In this document: positions 36,335 to 45,226 of the stretch, piece by piece | Position numbering within the stretch: position 1 is the stretch's first letter | Layout of the letters: each line of letters opens with the position of its first letter | Origin: a bacterium | GTDB taxonomy: Bacteria > Zixibacteria > MSB-5A5 > CAIYYT01 | Reading direction: 5' to 3' | NCBI GenBank assembly: GCA_016708315.1 | Contig: JADJGC010000004.1 | Coordinates: 186,001 to 250,000, forward strand | DNA length: 64,000 nucleotides | Made by a program: the position numbers and the translations under genes | Notes under the pieces: model-generated | Told to the model about the DNA's origin: nothing | The model's input: only the letters and a program-made list of their open reading frames with translations | Database searches by the model: none

Positions 36335-37933
36335 ATGAAACACAAAAGTTGGCAAATCCTGATCCTCGGAACCATCCTCGCCTGCGCATTCGCCTGCACT
36401 GAAAACATCACCGAGGAAAAACACGTCGCCATCGGCAACCGCCTGACTTCAACTCCCGAGGTCCTTCGCGGTTTGACCTGGACGCGGCAATTCACAATCG
36501 ACAATCCCGTTGCCGGCAGTCACTACTCGTGGCAGACAGTATTCACCAGCAAGGAACCAGCCGGAACCTTCGACATCGATTCGACCGGGTTGTTTCGCTT
36601 TGCCTCAGCTACAAGCGACTTCGACAATACCTTTGGATTTCGCGCCTTGTTGAGCGACGGCGCCGCAATTGTCGACAACTACGATTTCTCAATTCGCGTC
36701 AAATCCGATTCGCCGCTGTTGATAAGTATCGAAAAAACTCACAACACGTTTCAAGGTCTGTTCGAATTCGTTTCGATCACCAAGAAGCAGGGCAGTCATC
36801 CTTTCGGCAGTTTTGAATGCTCTGTTCTTTTCGATTCGCTGGCACTGCAATTGGTCGATGTCGAGAAAGGCACAGGCATCTCCGCCGCCGCCTGCAATTG
36901 GGAGCGCATTGATTACACTTTGTCGGAACTCGTTGGCAATACCACCGACCCCGTCAAGAGATTGAACCTTCATGCATACGCCGATGACCCGGCAATCACC
37001 GGAACGCCAACCTGTCTCACACTCCCTGATGATGCTGAAATCTTTCGCCTCAAATTCTCTGTTTCCAACGATTTCAAATACAATTGTGAAATGCTGCCGA
37101 TTCGCTTCGTCTGGACCGGCTGTCAACAAAATGCCGCCTACTCGCCGACCGGCGACACAGTGTATCTGCCCGCCGAAGTCTTTGATTATTCCTGGGACGG
37201 TAATCTCAACAACCAAGCACATCGTTTAACCGGCTTCGACTGCGACTCCAGTTACAACTATTCACTCGGCGGCGAATGCGCCAAGTTCCTTCAGGACTGC
37301 GCGCCACTGACCGAGATTCGTAACATGGTTCTGTGGAACGGCGGTGTCGATCTGGTTTGTGCCGACTCGATTGACGACCCAGGGGATATTCGCTACTGCC
37401 CGTGGGACTACGGAGAAATGGGTTGGTGGGGAAGAAATTTATTCGTGATGCTGCCCTATATTCAGAATTACATTCTCGTTGGTGATAGCGCCCTTAATGG
37501 TCTCGCCCCCCACTGCATTTTCGAGACGGATGTCAATCAAGACGACGCCCGCCTCACAGTCGCCGACTTGGCTTTTGCCGTCCGCATCGTTGTCGGCGAT
37601 GCAATCCCGTTTACGCGTCTCGCGCCATATCACGCCAGTGTGAATTTCGATTTCGAGTCCGGTACCGTAACATCATCCGCCGTCGACAGCCTCAGTGCGA
37701 TAGCCCTGACGTTTGTTGCCGATTCGACGACGACCATCGCCAACAACTCCAATCTTGATATGCTGACCAACTACCGCGACGGGAGATTGCACGTCCTGCT
37801 TTACACCGGCTATGACGATATGATGAAATTCATCAATCCCGGTACCCATGATCTGGTCACACTAACCGGAGCGGCGACGTTGACCATCATCCAAGTCTCC
37901 GACTACAATGGCAATCTCCTCTTAGCGCGATAG
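36335..37933 (+). CDS. Cohesin-like/dockerin-like lipoprotein, tandem paralogue copy 1 (intact)
   Basis: The 532-residue protein has an N-terminal lipoprotein signal (LILGTILACAFAC, lipid-bearing Cys at about 21). An Ig-like stretch precedes a cohesin-like domain that starts 'ISIEKTHNTFQGLFEFVSIT' (about 130) and runs to 'FKYNCEMLPIRFVWTG'. Next come a dockerin-like helix pair ('ETDVNQDDARLTVADLAFAV', RIVVGDAIPF) and a C-terminal beta domain ending 'IIQVSDYNGNLLLAR'. It is probably anchored in the outer membrane. It is the best-preserved of three tandem relatives. Confidence 0.75.
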   Translation: MKHKSWQILILGTILACAFACTENITEEKHVAIGNRLTSTPEVLRGLTWTRQFTIDNPVAGSHYSWQTVFTSKEPAGTFDIDSTGLFRFASATSDFDNTFGFRALLSDGAAIVDNYDFSIRVKSDSPLLISIEKTHNTFQGLFEFVSITKKQGSHPFGSFECSVLFDSLALQLVDVEKGTGISAAACNWERIDYTLSELVGNTTDPVKRLNLHAYADDPAITGTPTCLTLPDDAEIFRLKFSVSNDFKYNCEMLPIRFVWTGCQQNAAYSPTGDTVYLPAEVFDYSWDGNLNNQAHRLTGFDCDSSYNYSLGGECAKFLQDCAPLTEIRNMVLWNGGVDLVCADSIDDPGDIRYCPWDYGEMGWWGRNLFVMLPYIQNYILVGDSALNGLAPHCIFETDVNQDDARLTVADLAFAVRIVVGDAIPFTRLAPYHASVNFDFESGTVTSSAVDSLSAIALTFVADSTTTIANNSNLDMLTNYRDGRLHVLLYTGYDDMMKFINPGTHDLVTLTGAATLTIIQVSDYNGNLLLAR

Positions 37934-38045
37934 AAAGACGCATTACGGCTGCCGCGTGCTCGTCTTAATTCCCTCCAACAGGGACTGTTGAGAAAGCCAC
38001 TTTGAATAGGGAACAATCTCATCCATATCATTGTCCTTCCTGTAA

Positions 38046-38072
38046 GTCATTCCCGCGAAAGCGGGAATCCAG
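38046..38072. repeat. Dispersed palindromic repeat A, copy 3
   Basis: The 27 bp are identical to the copy at 22587 (GTCATTCCCGCG...). A half-copy is visible at 54113-54127. Confidence 0.85.
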
Positions 38073-38135
38073 CTTGGTCTTTTGCCGGAAGTGGCATTGA
38101 TTCGCAAACCGCGAGGATTTTCGACAATCCCAACA

Positions 38136-38196
38136 AGAGGGGTGGCTCCGAGCCGATCCGCCGCGGCGGATGAGGCTCGGAGACGGGGTGTGTTTC
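38136..38196. repeat. Dispersed hairpin repeat B, copy 1
   Basis: AGAGGGGTGGCTCCGAGCC, a loop with a nested CCGCCGCGGCGG palindrome, then GGCTCGGAGACGGGGTGTG. The stem CTCCGAGCC/GGCTCGGAG is perfect. Other copies are at 53523 and 54183. Confidence 0.8.
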
Positions 38197-38305
38197 TTCC
38201 AAGTAGATCGGCGCTCCCCATAATGGAACTCCCACCCCACAATCATTGTACAATTCCCGCACCCCAAATTCTGATCGCCGCAATCCGGAGGGAGAGCTAC
38301 TTCGT

Positions 38306-39535
38306 ATGAATCTGCGCACTGTTCCGCTCGTTGCAATCTTGGTCATTCTGCTTGCCGCAACCGCCTCCGCCAACCGCATCGTCTCTACGTCACCCGACAC
38401 CACCATCATCCAACCAAATGTAACCTGGACAAAGACATTTGAATTCTTCAGCACCGACTTTGAACCGCCATACAAGTGGTCAGTCCAGCCAGTCGGCGAA
38501 GCACCGGTTGGCCAATTCCAGGTTCTTGGACAATACAACGGCTCATTTCAATTCACGCCCTCTACCGAAGACACCGGCAAGCAGTACTTGTTCGCCGTAA
38601 CCGCCACCGATAACAGTGAAATACAGGTGTCCTCGCAATTTGCTGTTCGGATCGATAGCCGTATCCCGACAGTCATCGAGATCGAGAAAGAGCACAATTC
38701 TCTTCAAGGGCAATGGGAATATGTATCGGTCTCGAAAACCTCCGGCGTTGTAACCGCAGGCTCTTTCAACTTCAAGATCTGTTACAACGGTGAGGGTCTC
38801 AAATTTGACACTCTGACACTCTCGGATACATTATCCAAGCTCGGTTGGACATGTACGTTGTCTCAAGCCCGGACCGGCAGTTTCGGTCCGCTTGGGTTGC
38901 AGGCTGCCAGCATTCAGGTTCAGGCGTCTTCAACAGCAGGGCGGGCGACTGCTGTGCCCGACGCCGCACTCTTCACGATCAAATTCTATATCACCAATGA
39001 CCGAATGTATGAGTGCCAGTTCATTCCCATCCTCTTTGCTTGGTCGAGTATCTACGACAACTCTTTCACCAGCAATGAATCCGATTCGCTTTTCTCATGC
39101 CTTCAGGTCATCGACTATGAAGGCCGCGACATGACTGCGCCGTTCTCGTTTGCAGATTGCACCGACAGAAATTCCAATAACCTCGCTGGACCTTGTCGAA
39201 ACGCACGTAATGTGCCCGGGACCGTGACCGATGTTCCCAATATCGTTTTCAGAAACGGCGGCATCGATATCGTCTGCGCTGGCCTAGACTATGAACCACC
39301 CGGCGACATGAATCTCAACGGTATAGCCTACGAAATCGCCGACTTCGAACTAATGTCCCGCTGGCTTGCCTTTGGTGATTCCGCTCTCGACAGAAACCCA
39401 CAGTTTCGTGAAGCACAATTCGCTGCGTCCGACGCCAATCAGGATGGCACTGTCGGCTCCGTCGGCGACATGGTCTATCTCGCGCGCGTTGTCATTGGTG
39501 ATGCACTTCCGTTTCCGAAGCTCTATCCATACTAA
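38306..39535 (+). CDS. Cohesin-like/dockerin-like secreted protein, tandem paralogue copy 2 (truncated)
   Basis: The ATG start (GGAGGGAG upstream) opens a 409-residue protein with a signal peptide (VILLAATASA), not a lipobox. It contains an Ig-like section, a cohesin-like domain ('VIEIEKEHNSLQGQWEYVSV' to 'MYECQFIPILFAWSSIYDNS') and dockerin-like repeats (GDMNLNGIAYEIADFELMSR and SDANQDGTVGSVGDMVYLAR). It ends at a TAA immediately after 'PFPKLYPY'. In copy 3 the aligned codon is CAG and both relatives continue for about 100 residues, so this stop is a premature nonsense codon. The shortened protein may still be made. Confidence 0.75.
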   Translation: MNLRTVPLVAILVILLAATASANRIVSTSPDTTIIQPNVTWTKTFEFFSTDFEPPYKWSVQPVGEAPVGQFQVLGQYNGSFQFTPSTEDTGKQYLFAVTATDNSEIQVSSQFAVRIDSRIPTVIEIEKEHNSLQGQWEYVSVSKTSGVVTAGSFNFKICYNGEGLKFDTLTLSDTLSKLGWTCTLSQARTGSFGPLGLQAASIQVQASSTAGRATAVPDAALFTIKFYITNDRMYECQFIPILFAWSSIYDNSFTSNESDSLFSCLQVIDYEGRDMTAPFSFADCTDRNSNNLAGPCRNARNVPGTVTDVPNIVFRNGGIDIVCAGLDYEPPGDMNLNGIAYEIADFELMSRWLAFGDSALDRNPQFREAQFAASDANQDGTVGSVGDMVYLARVVIGDALPFPKLYPY

Positions 39536-39848
39536 AAAGTCGCTTTGTGCGAGAGGCGCCACGACACCCTCTTCGTCGAATCCAACGATAGCATCGCCGG
39601 AATCGTGATCCTATTCAAAGCGGATGCAAAAACGTCATTCGAAAATCTCTCCAACATCGAAATGATCACCGGTCGCCGCGGCTCGCTGACAACACTACTA
39701 TTCAAAGCCGCCGCTGAAAGACCTGCAGGGTCACATTCCCACCGGTCGCACGCCACTCGTCCGCATCCGTGGCAAATCCGAAATCCAATCAATTGAAGTC
39801 TCCGACTACAACGGCAGTACTGCCGTGGTAAGGCACAGCAAGCTATGA
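39536..39848 (+). pseudogene. Detached C-terminal remnant of paralogue copy 2
   Basis: Directly after the TAA the same frame resumes 'KVALCERRHDTLFVESNDSI' and 'TFENLSNIEMITGRRGSLTT'-type sequence homologous to the end of copy 3. It then loses frame at about 39707, where one extra G disrupts AAACCGCCGCTG. The other frame continues with 'LQGHIPTGRTPLVRIRGKSE' and 'SIEVSDYNG' to a stop at 39846-39848. Two independent lesions make this a decayed 3' end. Confidence 0.75.
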
Positions 39849-39890
39849 ATGCGCCAAAATCTGGTAAAGTAGAAGGGCGAATCTAACCCG

Positions 39891-41420
39891 GTGCTTCGAG
39901 TATCAACACTTATCATTGTGGCGATGCTTTCTATGATCGTCACCGTTAGGTGCGCAACTATTATTACCGGCGTTCCAAATGACACCGTCGTTGTGCCGGC
40001 TGGGATTACCTGGCAACGTACTTTCGAGATTGAAAAGGTCGGCTTCGACTGGCCGTTGACGTGGTCTGTTCAATCTGTCGGCATTGAACCGATTGGGGAG
40101 TACGAGATTCTGACAGGCTATCGTGGCGGAATTTCATTTCACACCCAGTTGGGGCGATACAGGCAAGACGTTCCAATTTCAACTTACCGTCATCGATGAA
40201 GGTGGCGACTCGATCCGTGACCACTTCTTTTTGCTCGTGAGTTCCGTAGTTCCACCAGTAATTGAGATTGCGATGAACCACTCGTTCCTCCACTCGGGCA
40301 TCGAGCGCGTGCCAGTTGTGAAATCGGGTGGTGAACTTAACACCTACTCGATGCAACTCGCGATTGCCTTTGGCGAAGGCGCCATTTACTTTGACTCCAT
40401 CAACACAGCGCAATCCATGATTGATCAGGGTTGGAAATTTCTGACCTTCCCGATGCGGAGTGCTAGATTCGGTGAGTTGGGATTACCAGTAACTATCGTG
40501 AACATCCTTGGTACAAAGCTGTTGTCAGAATCGGCTTCGTTGCCCAACGGCAAACTGTTCGACCTCTGCTTCACCGCCTCCGGCGACCCCAGATACGATG
40601 GCTATACTGATCGCATTGTATTCGCATGGAGAAATTGTCGCGACAACACCATCCAGAGTCCAAACTACGATACCGCCTATCTGGCAAATGAAGTGGAGTC
40701 ATTCGACCGATGGGGCAGTCGCAAGATCACGACATCGTCCGGCATTGGTAGTTGTGGCTCGAGTAACTCACTCGGATTAGGAGGCCCGTGCCCTGATTGC
40801 TTCAACGATTCCAGCCGCGATCAGCCAATACCGCAGATAATATTTCGCGGCGGCGGAATAGACAGAATGTGTTGTCAATATTTTGCAGTAAACTCCGGCG
40901 ACATCAATCTTAATGGTATTCCCTATGAGATGGCGGATTTCGAACTCTTGGCAGACTGGCTGGCGTACTTTGACGTCGATTCAAGTCTGTCGAGCACGCA
41001 ACTGGAGCAAGCAGACGCCAACCAGGACGGCGAAGTCGCTACCACCGCCGACATGGTCTACCTTGCATGAGTTGTAGTCGGCGATGCGCTCCCGTTTCCG
41101 AAGCTCGCTCCATACCAGAGGGTCGCCTTGTGCGAGAAAAGCCACGACAGTCTCTTTGTCGAATCCAATGATAGCCTCGCCGGAATTTTGATCCTATTCA
41201 AAGCCGACGAACAACCTCATTCGAAAATCTCACCAACATCGAAATGATCACCGGTCGTCGCGGTTCGCTGACTACGCTTCTCTTCAAACCACCGCTAAAA
41301 GAGTTGCAGGGTCACATTCCCACTGGTCGTTCGCCGCTCGTCCGCATCCGCGGCAAATCCGAAATCCAATCAATCGAAATCTCCGACTACAACGGCAACA
41401 TCATGAACGTCCGCAAATAG
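39891..41420 (+). pseudogene. Tandem paralogue copy 3, multiply disrupted
   Basis: It begins with GTG and a hydrophobic signal (LIIVAMLSMIVTVRCA). A one-base insertion near 40126-40129 shifts the frame; removing a G restores 'GYRGEFHFTPS'. The main frame then runs through the cohesin-like domain and 'ADANQDGEVATTADMVYLA' to an in-frame TGA at 41068-41070, where copy 2 has Arg (CGC). Sequence continues 'VVVGDALPFPKLAPYQRVAL', loses one base near 41205, and ends 'IEISDYNGNIMNVRK' at 41420. With at least three lesions it is the most decayed copy. Confidence 0.85.
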
Positions 41421-41439
41421 CCGCGACAATCGTCTTTTT

Positions 41440-41460
41440 CCCTCTCCCAGCGGGAGAGGG
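41440..41460. repeat. Dispersed repeat C, copy 3
   Basis: CCCTCTCCC-AGC-GGGAGAGGG, a perfect 9-bp hairpin with a 3-nt loop just after paralogue copy 3. Confidence 0.65.
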
Positions 41461-41475
41461 CACGGGCGATGCCAC

Positions 41476-41505
41476 AAAAAAACGGCCGCCACTTCTGACG
41501 ACCGT
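41476..41505 (-). terminator. Rho-independent terminator of glmS
   Basis: On the minus strand ACGGTCGTC-AGAAGT-GGCGGCCGT pairs over nine positions (two G-U) and is followed by seven T residues. It lies 26 bp after the glmS stop codon. Confidence 0.8.
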
Positions 41506-41531
41506 CCACACTTTCGTGATGTTTTGAAAAT

Positions 41532-43358
41532 CTACTCTACCGTCACCGACTTCGCCAAATTGCGCGGCTGGTCAACATCGCAATGACGCTTCACTGCAAT
41601 ATAATAAGCCAACAACTGCAGCGGTATCGCCGCAATAATCGGATTCAGAATATACGGCACCTTCGGAAGATAAATCACGTGATTCGCCAAACGCGCAATC
41701 TCCGTGTCGCCTTCGGTGGCCAGCGCAATGACTCTTCCCGCACGCGCCTTGACTTCCTGAATATTCGACAGCACCTTGTCATAGATCTGATCGTGTTGCG
41801 CCAACACCACAACCGGCATCTTTTCGTCAATCAACGCGATCGGTCCGTGCTTCATTTCCGCCGCCGGATAACCTTCTGCGTGGATGTACGAAATTTCCTT
41901 CAACTTCAATGCGCCCTCAAGCGCCACCGGGAAATTGATTCCGCGTCCGAGATACAGGAAATTATTCGTGCCGGCATATTCCTCAGCGATGTCTTTAATT
42001 CCCTGAACATTCTGAAGCAATTGTTCTACCTGATCCGGCAGGCGATCAAGCGCATCAATAATTTGTCTGCCTTTTTCCATCGACATGTTGCGCTGTCGCG
42101 CCAGAAGAATCGTCAACAGTGCCAGCACAGTTACCTGCGAGGTAAACGCCTTCGTCGATGCCACGCCGATTTCCGGTCCGGCATGCGTGTAAATACCGCC
42201 ATCCGTCTCGCGGGCGATGGTCGATCCAACCACGTTACAGATTCCAAATACCGTCGCACCTTTGCGCTTTGCTTCGCGCAGTGCCGCCAGCGTATCCGCC
42301 GTCTCGCCCGACTGGCTGATCACAAACACCAGCGTGCCCTGATCAATGATCGGCGAGCGATAACGAAACTCCGAAGCGTACTCAACTTCCACCGGGATGC
42401 GCGCAAATTCTTCGATCATGTATTCGCCGCACAACGCCGCATGCCACGAGGTACCGCAAGCCGAGATAATGATGCGCTTTACATTGAGCAGCTCTTCATA
42501 CTTGAGCTTAAGACCACTCAACCGCGCAGTCCCTTCTTCATAGTTGAGTCGCCCGCGCATCGAATTGCGAATCGTGATCGGTTGCTCGAAAATTTCCTTC
42601 AACATGAAATGGTCGAATCCACCCTTTTCGAGTAGATCCAAATCCCACTCGATATCGTGGAACTTCGTCGGTACCGGCATATTATCCAGAGTCGAAATCT
42701 GCACGCCATCGCGCGACACTGTCGCGACTTCGCCCTCGCCGAGATAAACTACCTTCTTCGTATGCTCGAGCATCGCCGACACATCCGAAGCAATCAGATT
42801 CTCCGATTCGCCAAGTCCGATACAAAGCGGCGAACCGTGACGCGCCGCAACGATCACATCTGGCGCCGCCAACGAAATCACGGCAATACCATAAGTGCCT
42901 TCTACCTGCTTGATCGCAAGCTGCACTGCCTTGGTTAGATTTCCGTCGTAATATTCTTCGATCAGATGTGCGATTACTTCCGTGTCGGTGTCGCTCTCAA
43001 AGTGATGCCCGCGACGCTCAAGAAATGCCCGCAACGTTTTGAAGTTCTCAATGATTCCATTGTGCACGACGGCAATCTTGCCGGTGCAATCAAGATGCGG
43101 ATGTGCGTTGACGTCGTTCGGAACGCCGTGTGTCGCCCAGCGGGTATGTCCGATACCGGTTGTCGCTGTGAAGTTTTTGCCTTCGAGAATTTCCTCGAGT
43201 ACCTTGATCTTGCCGGCAGCCTTTTCAAAGACGATCTGGCCATCCTCGATCAATGCCATGCCAGCGGAATCGTAGCCGCGATATTCCAAACGCTTGAGTC
43301 CATTGAGAAGGATCGGGCTGGCTACGCGTTCACCGATATAAGCAACAATTCCGCACAT
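41532..43358 (-). CDS. glmS: Glutamine-fructose-6-phosphate aminotransferase (isomerizing)
   Basis: The full-length 608-residue enzyme has the N-terminal class II glutaminase with Cys2 nucleophile (MCGIVAYIG), 'RLEYRGYDSAGMALIEDG' and GIGHTRWATHGVPN. The two SIS domains contain 'ISACGTSWHAALCGEYMIEE' and 'FVISQSGETADTLAALREAK'. The C-terminus is DQPRNLAKSVTVE. It makes glucosamine-6-phosphate for peptidoglycan and LPS. The gene is monocistronic, with its own terminator and a palindrome over the predicted transcription start. No glmS ribozyme was recognised upstream. Confidence 0.97.
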   Translation of the reverse strand: MCGIVAYIGERVASPILLNGLKRLEYRGYDSAGMALIEDGQIVFEKAAGKIKVLEEILEGKNFTATTGIGHTRWATHGVPNDVNAHPHLDCTGKIAVVHNGIIENFKTLRAFLERRGHHFESDTDTEVIAHLIEEYYDGNLTKAVQLAIKQVEGTYGIAVISLAAPDVIVAARHGSPLCIGLGESENLIASDVSAMLEHTKKVVYLGEGEVATVSRDGVQISTLDNMPVPTKFHDIEWDLDLLEKGGFDHFMLKEIFEQPITIRNSMRGRLNYEEGTARLSGLKLKYEELLNVKRIIISACGTSWHAALCGEYMIEEFARIPVEVEYASEFRYRSPIIDQGTLVFVISQSGETADTLAALREAKRKGATVFGICNVVGSTIARETDGGIYTHAGPEIGVASTKAFTSQVTVLALLTILLARQRNMSMEKGRQIIDALDRLPDQVEQLLQNVQGIKDIAEEYAGTNNFLYLGRGINFPVALEGALKLKEISYIHAEGYPAAEMKHGPIALIDEKMPVVVLAQHDQIYDKVLSNIQEVKARAGRVIALATEGDTEIARLANHVIYLPKVPYILNPIIAAIPLQLLAYYIAVKRHCDVDQPRNLAKSVTVE

Positions 43359-43697
43359 CTGATTGCCTCTTTAGAAGAAGTGTCTTTTTACTGAACCACA
43401 TTGTCCAAATCGTCACGATTTGTATATCCCATTATACTCGTCTGGATAATTGTTGTACGTAACTTATTTGCAGTTTGTCGCCCGCAATTCCCAGCCTTCA
43501 CATCTGAATCACCAGCTGTTTCACTCGCCCGATAATCCAGGTCACGCCTCCCAATCACCGCCAAGATTCACAATAATGTGAATCCTGATTCAATTCTGCA
43601 ATTCTCTGCACCTTCGTCTGTTTCCGGAAGTGTATTCATTGCAATAAATTACGAGGAAGCGCCATTCGGCACGGCTTTTGAGTGTTCATGTATCCGT
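43359..43697. other. Divergent region between glmS and a YfiM-like gene
   Basis: It holds the glmS palindrome and -10 box (43406-43436). No other gene was seen. In-frame codons upstream of 43698 lack homology and are best treated as leader. Confidence 0.4.
43406..43436 (-). promoter_or_regulatory. glmS -10 box and downstream palindrome
   Basis: On the minus strand TATAAT (43436-43431, weak -35) is followed at once by the perfect 17-bp palindrome CAAATCGT-C-ACGATTTG (43406-43422), which would cover the first transcribed bases. It is a plausible operator; the regulator is unknown. Confidence 0.45.
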
Positions 43698-44153
43698 ATG
43701 AAACACTATATCTCATCAAGAAAGCTGCTTTGGTTTGCACTGGCGCTGTTTATAGTCGCCGGTCTTGCCATCCCATCAGAACTTTCAGCCGGAAATTACC
43801 CAAAGAACGGCGTCTTCAAACGACTCCCGGATGCCAAAGACAATTGGTTCTATGTCGACAACAACAACTGGGAGATCAAAGCCCCTGACAAGTGGACCCA
43901 CATGATGGGCTCCATGGGCTCAACCACCGTATTGAGCCGTTTCATGAACAAGTATGCCGCCGGCGCTCTCGTAATGACCTTTGGATTATTCAAAGAATAC
44001 GATGATGCCTACCGCGAAGGCTGGTCCTACCGCGATATCATCGCCGACGCAGTTGGAATCACCGCGTCGCTAACTGCCAATGATCGATATCGCCTTCTTT
44101 GTGATTATGATAGCGAAAAAGTCATGCTCGTAGTCAGCATGACCATCCATTAG
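43698..44153 (+). CDS. YfiM/DUF2279-like exported protein
   Basis: From MKHYISSRKLLWF the 151 residues start with a hydrophobic signal/anchor (ALALFIVAGLAIPSELSAG). A compact domain follows with DKWTHMMGSMGSTTVLSRF, TFGLFKEYDDAYREGWSY and RDIIADAVGI, matching the DK..H...KE..D......S..D..A...G pattern of YfiM/DUF2279 proteins. Function is unknown. The location is periplasmic or envelope. A strong terminator lies 134 bp downstream. Confidence 0.6.
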   Translation: MKHYISSRKLLWFALALFIVAGLAIPSELSAGNYPKNGVFKRLPDAKDNWFYVDNNNWEIKAPDKWTHMMGSMGSTTVLSRFMNKYAAGALVMTFGLFKEYDDAYREGWSYRDIIADAVGITASLTANDRYRLLCDYDSEKVMLVVSMTIH

Positions 44154-44287
44154 CTTGTAGCACAACGCTTTGAGAATATTGAGTTAGTGCCTGGGATTGT
44201 CATCCCGAGCCGCCACGCAGGCGAGGGATCTGTTCGTGAGCGTCCAAACATCACGAAACGCAAGCAACCTTTCAGAGGTTAGTGGGT

Positions 44288-44325
44288 GAGGCGGCTTTCG
44301 TTGCCGAGGCCGCCTCAAATTTTTA
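44288..44325 (+). terminator. Rho-independent terminator after the YfiM-like gene
   Basis: GAGGCGGC (44288-44295) and GCCGCCTC (44309-44316) form an 8-bp stem followed by AAATTTTT. Confidence 0.75.
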
Positions 44326-44393
44326 AGCTGCACTCTTGATTCTGGTATCGAAACAAGACAAAATGGCAGGATACTGTCATAATCTTGTCATAA

Positions 44394-44409
44394 TTGACCA
44401 AAAGGTCAA
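44394..44409. promoter_or_regulatory. 16-bp palindrome upstream of rex
   Basis: TTGACC-AAAA-GGTCAA is a perfect palindrome about 20 bp above the rex -35. The TTGACC half is repeated as that -35 (44428). It is possibly an additional operator. Confidence 0.35.
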
Positions 44410-44427
44410 ACTTAAGAAAAATTTCAC

Positions 44428-44474
44428 TTGACCAAGTTTTGAATTGAAGCTATTTTTTGTGAAACCTTTCACAT
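44428..44474 (+). promoter_or_regulatory. rex promoter with Rex-box operator
   Basis: -35 TTGACC (44428-44433), a 17-bp spacer and -10 TATTTT (44451-44456). The sequence TTGTGAA-ACCT-TTCACAT (44457-44474) follows immediately and matches the Rex consensus TTGTGAAnnnnTTCACAA at all but the last base. Rex bound here would block initiation, so rex is very likely autoregulated by the NADH/NAD ratio. Confidence 0.85.
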
Positions 44475-44507
44475 TGCTTTCGGGCAAGCGACACTAAATG
44501 GGAGTCT

Positions 44508-45158
44508 ATGAGAGAACGTAAAATTTCGGAATCGACAATTCATCGACTGTCGCATTACTATCGGGCGCTCAACACCCTCGAAAAAGAGCATTTCGAAACC
44601 ATCTCCTCCAAGGAGTTAGCCAAACGCGAGAAGCTCACCCCCGCGCAAGTGCGAAAGGATCTCTCATTCTTCGGCTCCTTCGGCACCCGTGGCCTCGGCT
44701 ATCCGGTCAAGGAACTCAAGGGCCGTATTGCCAAGATTCTCGGTATCGATCGCAGCTGGAATGTCGCACTAATCGGCGTCGGTAACATCGGCTCAGCGCT
44801 TGTCTCCTACAAAGAATTCCAGCGCCAGGGCTTCAATATCAAGGTGCTCTTCGACTCCGACCAGCGCAAGATCGGCTCCAACCACAAAGGCATCACAGTT
44901 CTCGATACTGAACATCTCGAAGAGGAGCTGCAGAAGCACAAGATCGAACTCGTTGTTCTGGCAGTTCCGGCTTCAGCTGCCCAGAATCTTGTCGATCACG
45001 TCGTGCATTGCGGCATCAAAGCCATCCTCAACTTTGCACCTATCAAACTCAAAGTCCCTGATGACGTTGAGATTCGCACCGAGAACATGGCGATGGAGCT
45101 GGAATACCTCTCGTTTACCCTTGTGAACAACAAGAAGGGTGAACGGAAAAAAACTTGA
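44508..45158 (+). CDS. rex: Redox-sensing transcriptional repressor Rex
   Basis: The 216-residue protein has a winged helix (ISESTIHRLSHYYRALNTLE, 'ISSKELAKREKLTPAQVRKD', LSFFGSFGTRGLGYPV) and a Rossmann NADH-binding domain (VALIGVGNIGSALVSY, 'VLFDSDQRKIGSNHKGI', VLAVPASAAQNLVDHVV, 'ILNFAPIKLKVPDDVEI'). Rex releases DNA when NADH rises, inducing fermentation and respiratory genes. The start overlaps nothing and is preceded by its own Rex box. The promoter of the next gene begins inside its 3' end. Confidence 0.95.
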   Translation: MRERKISESTIHRLSHYYRALNTLEKEHFETISSKELAKREKLTPAQVRKDLSFFGSFGTRGLGYPVKELKGRIAKILGIDRSWNVALIGVGNIGSALVSYKEFQRQGFNIKVLFDSDQRKIGSNHKGITVLDTEHLEEELQKHKIELVVLAVPASAAQNLVDHVVHCGIKAILNFAPIKLKVPDDVEIRTENMAMELEYLSFTLVNNKKGERKKT

Positions 45159-45183
45159 CACATTCGCCAACTCCCCGTACATT
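45155..45183 (+). promoter_or_regulatory. Sigma70-like promoter of the small exported protein
   Basis: TTGACA (45155-45160), a 17-bp spacer and TACATT (45178-45183). The -35 overlaps the rex stop codon. Confidence 0.65.
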
Positions 45184-45226
45184 TTAATGGTGCTATCTGC
45201 CTGCCAAGGTTGTAGCATATCATCAG

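Larger units (their letters stand above)
37934..38305. other. Intergenic region carrying repeats A and B
   Basis: No gene. Repeat A (38046-38072) and repeat B (38136-38196) occupy the middle. GGAGGGAGAG (about 38286) is the ribosome binding site region of the next gene. Confidence 0.5.
44154..44507. other. Intergenic region with terminator, repeat-like element and rex promoter
   Basis: It contains a GTCATCCCGAGC...GCGAGGGATCTG element (about 44199-44232) of the kind dispersed in many bacterial genomes, the terminator at 44288, the TTGACC-AAAA-GGTCAA palindrome (44394-44409) and the rex promoter/operator. No gene was seen. Confidence 0.5.

Noticed and set aside
41583..42635. 350-codon ORF antisense to glmS
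   Set aside because: Its composition follows the complementary strand of glmS (Arg/His/Asn-rich), with no ribosome binding site and no family match.
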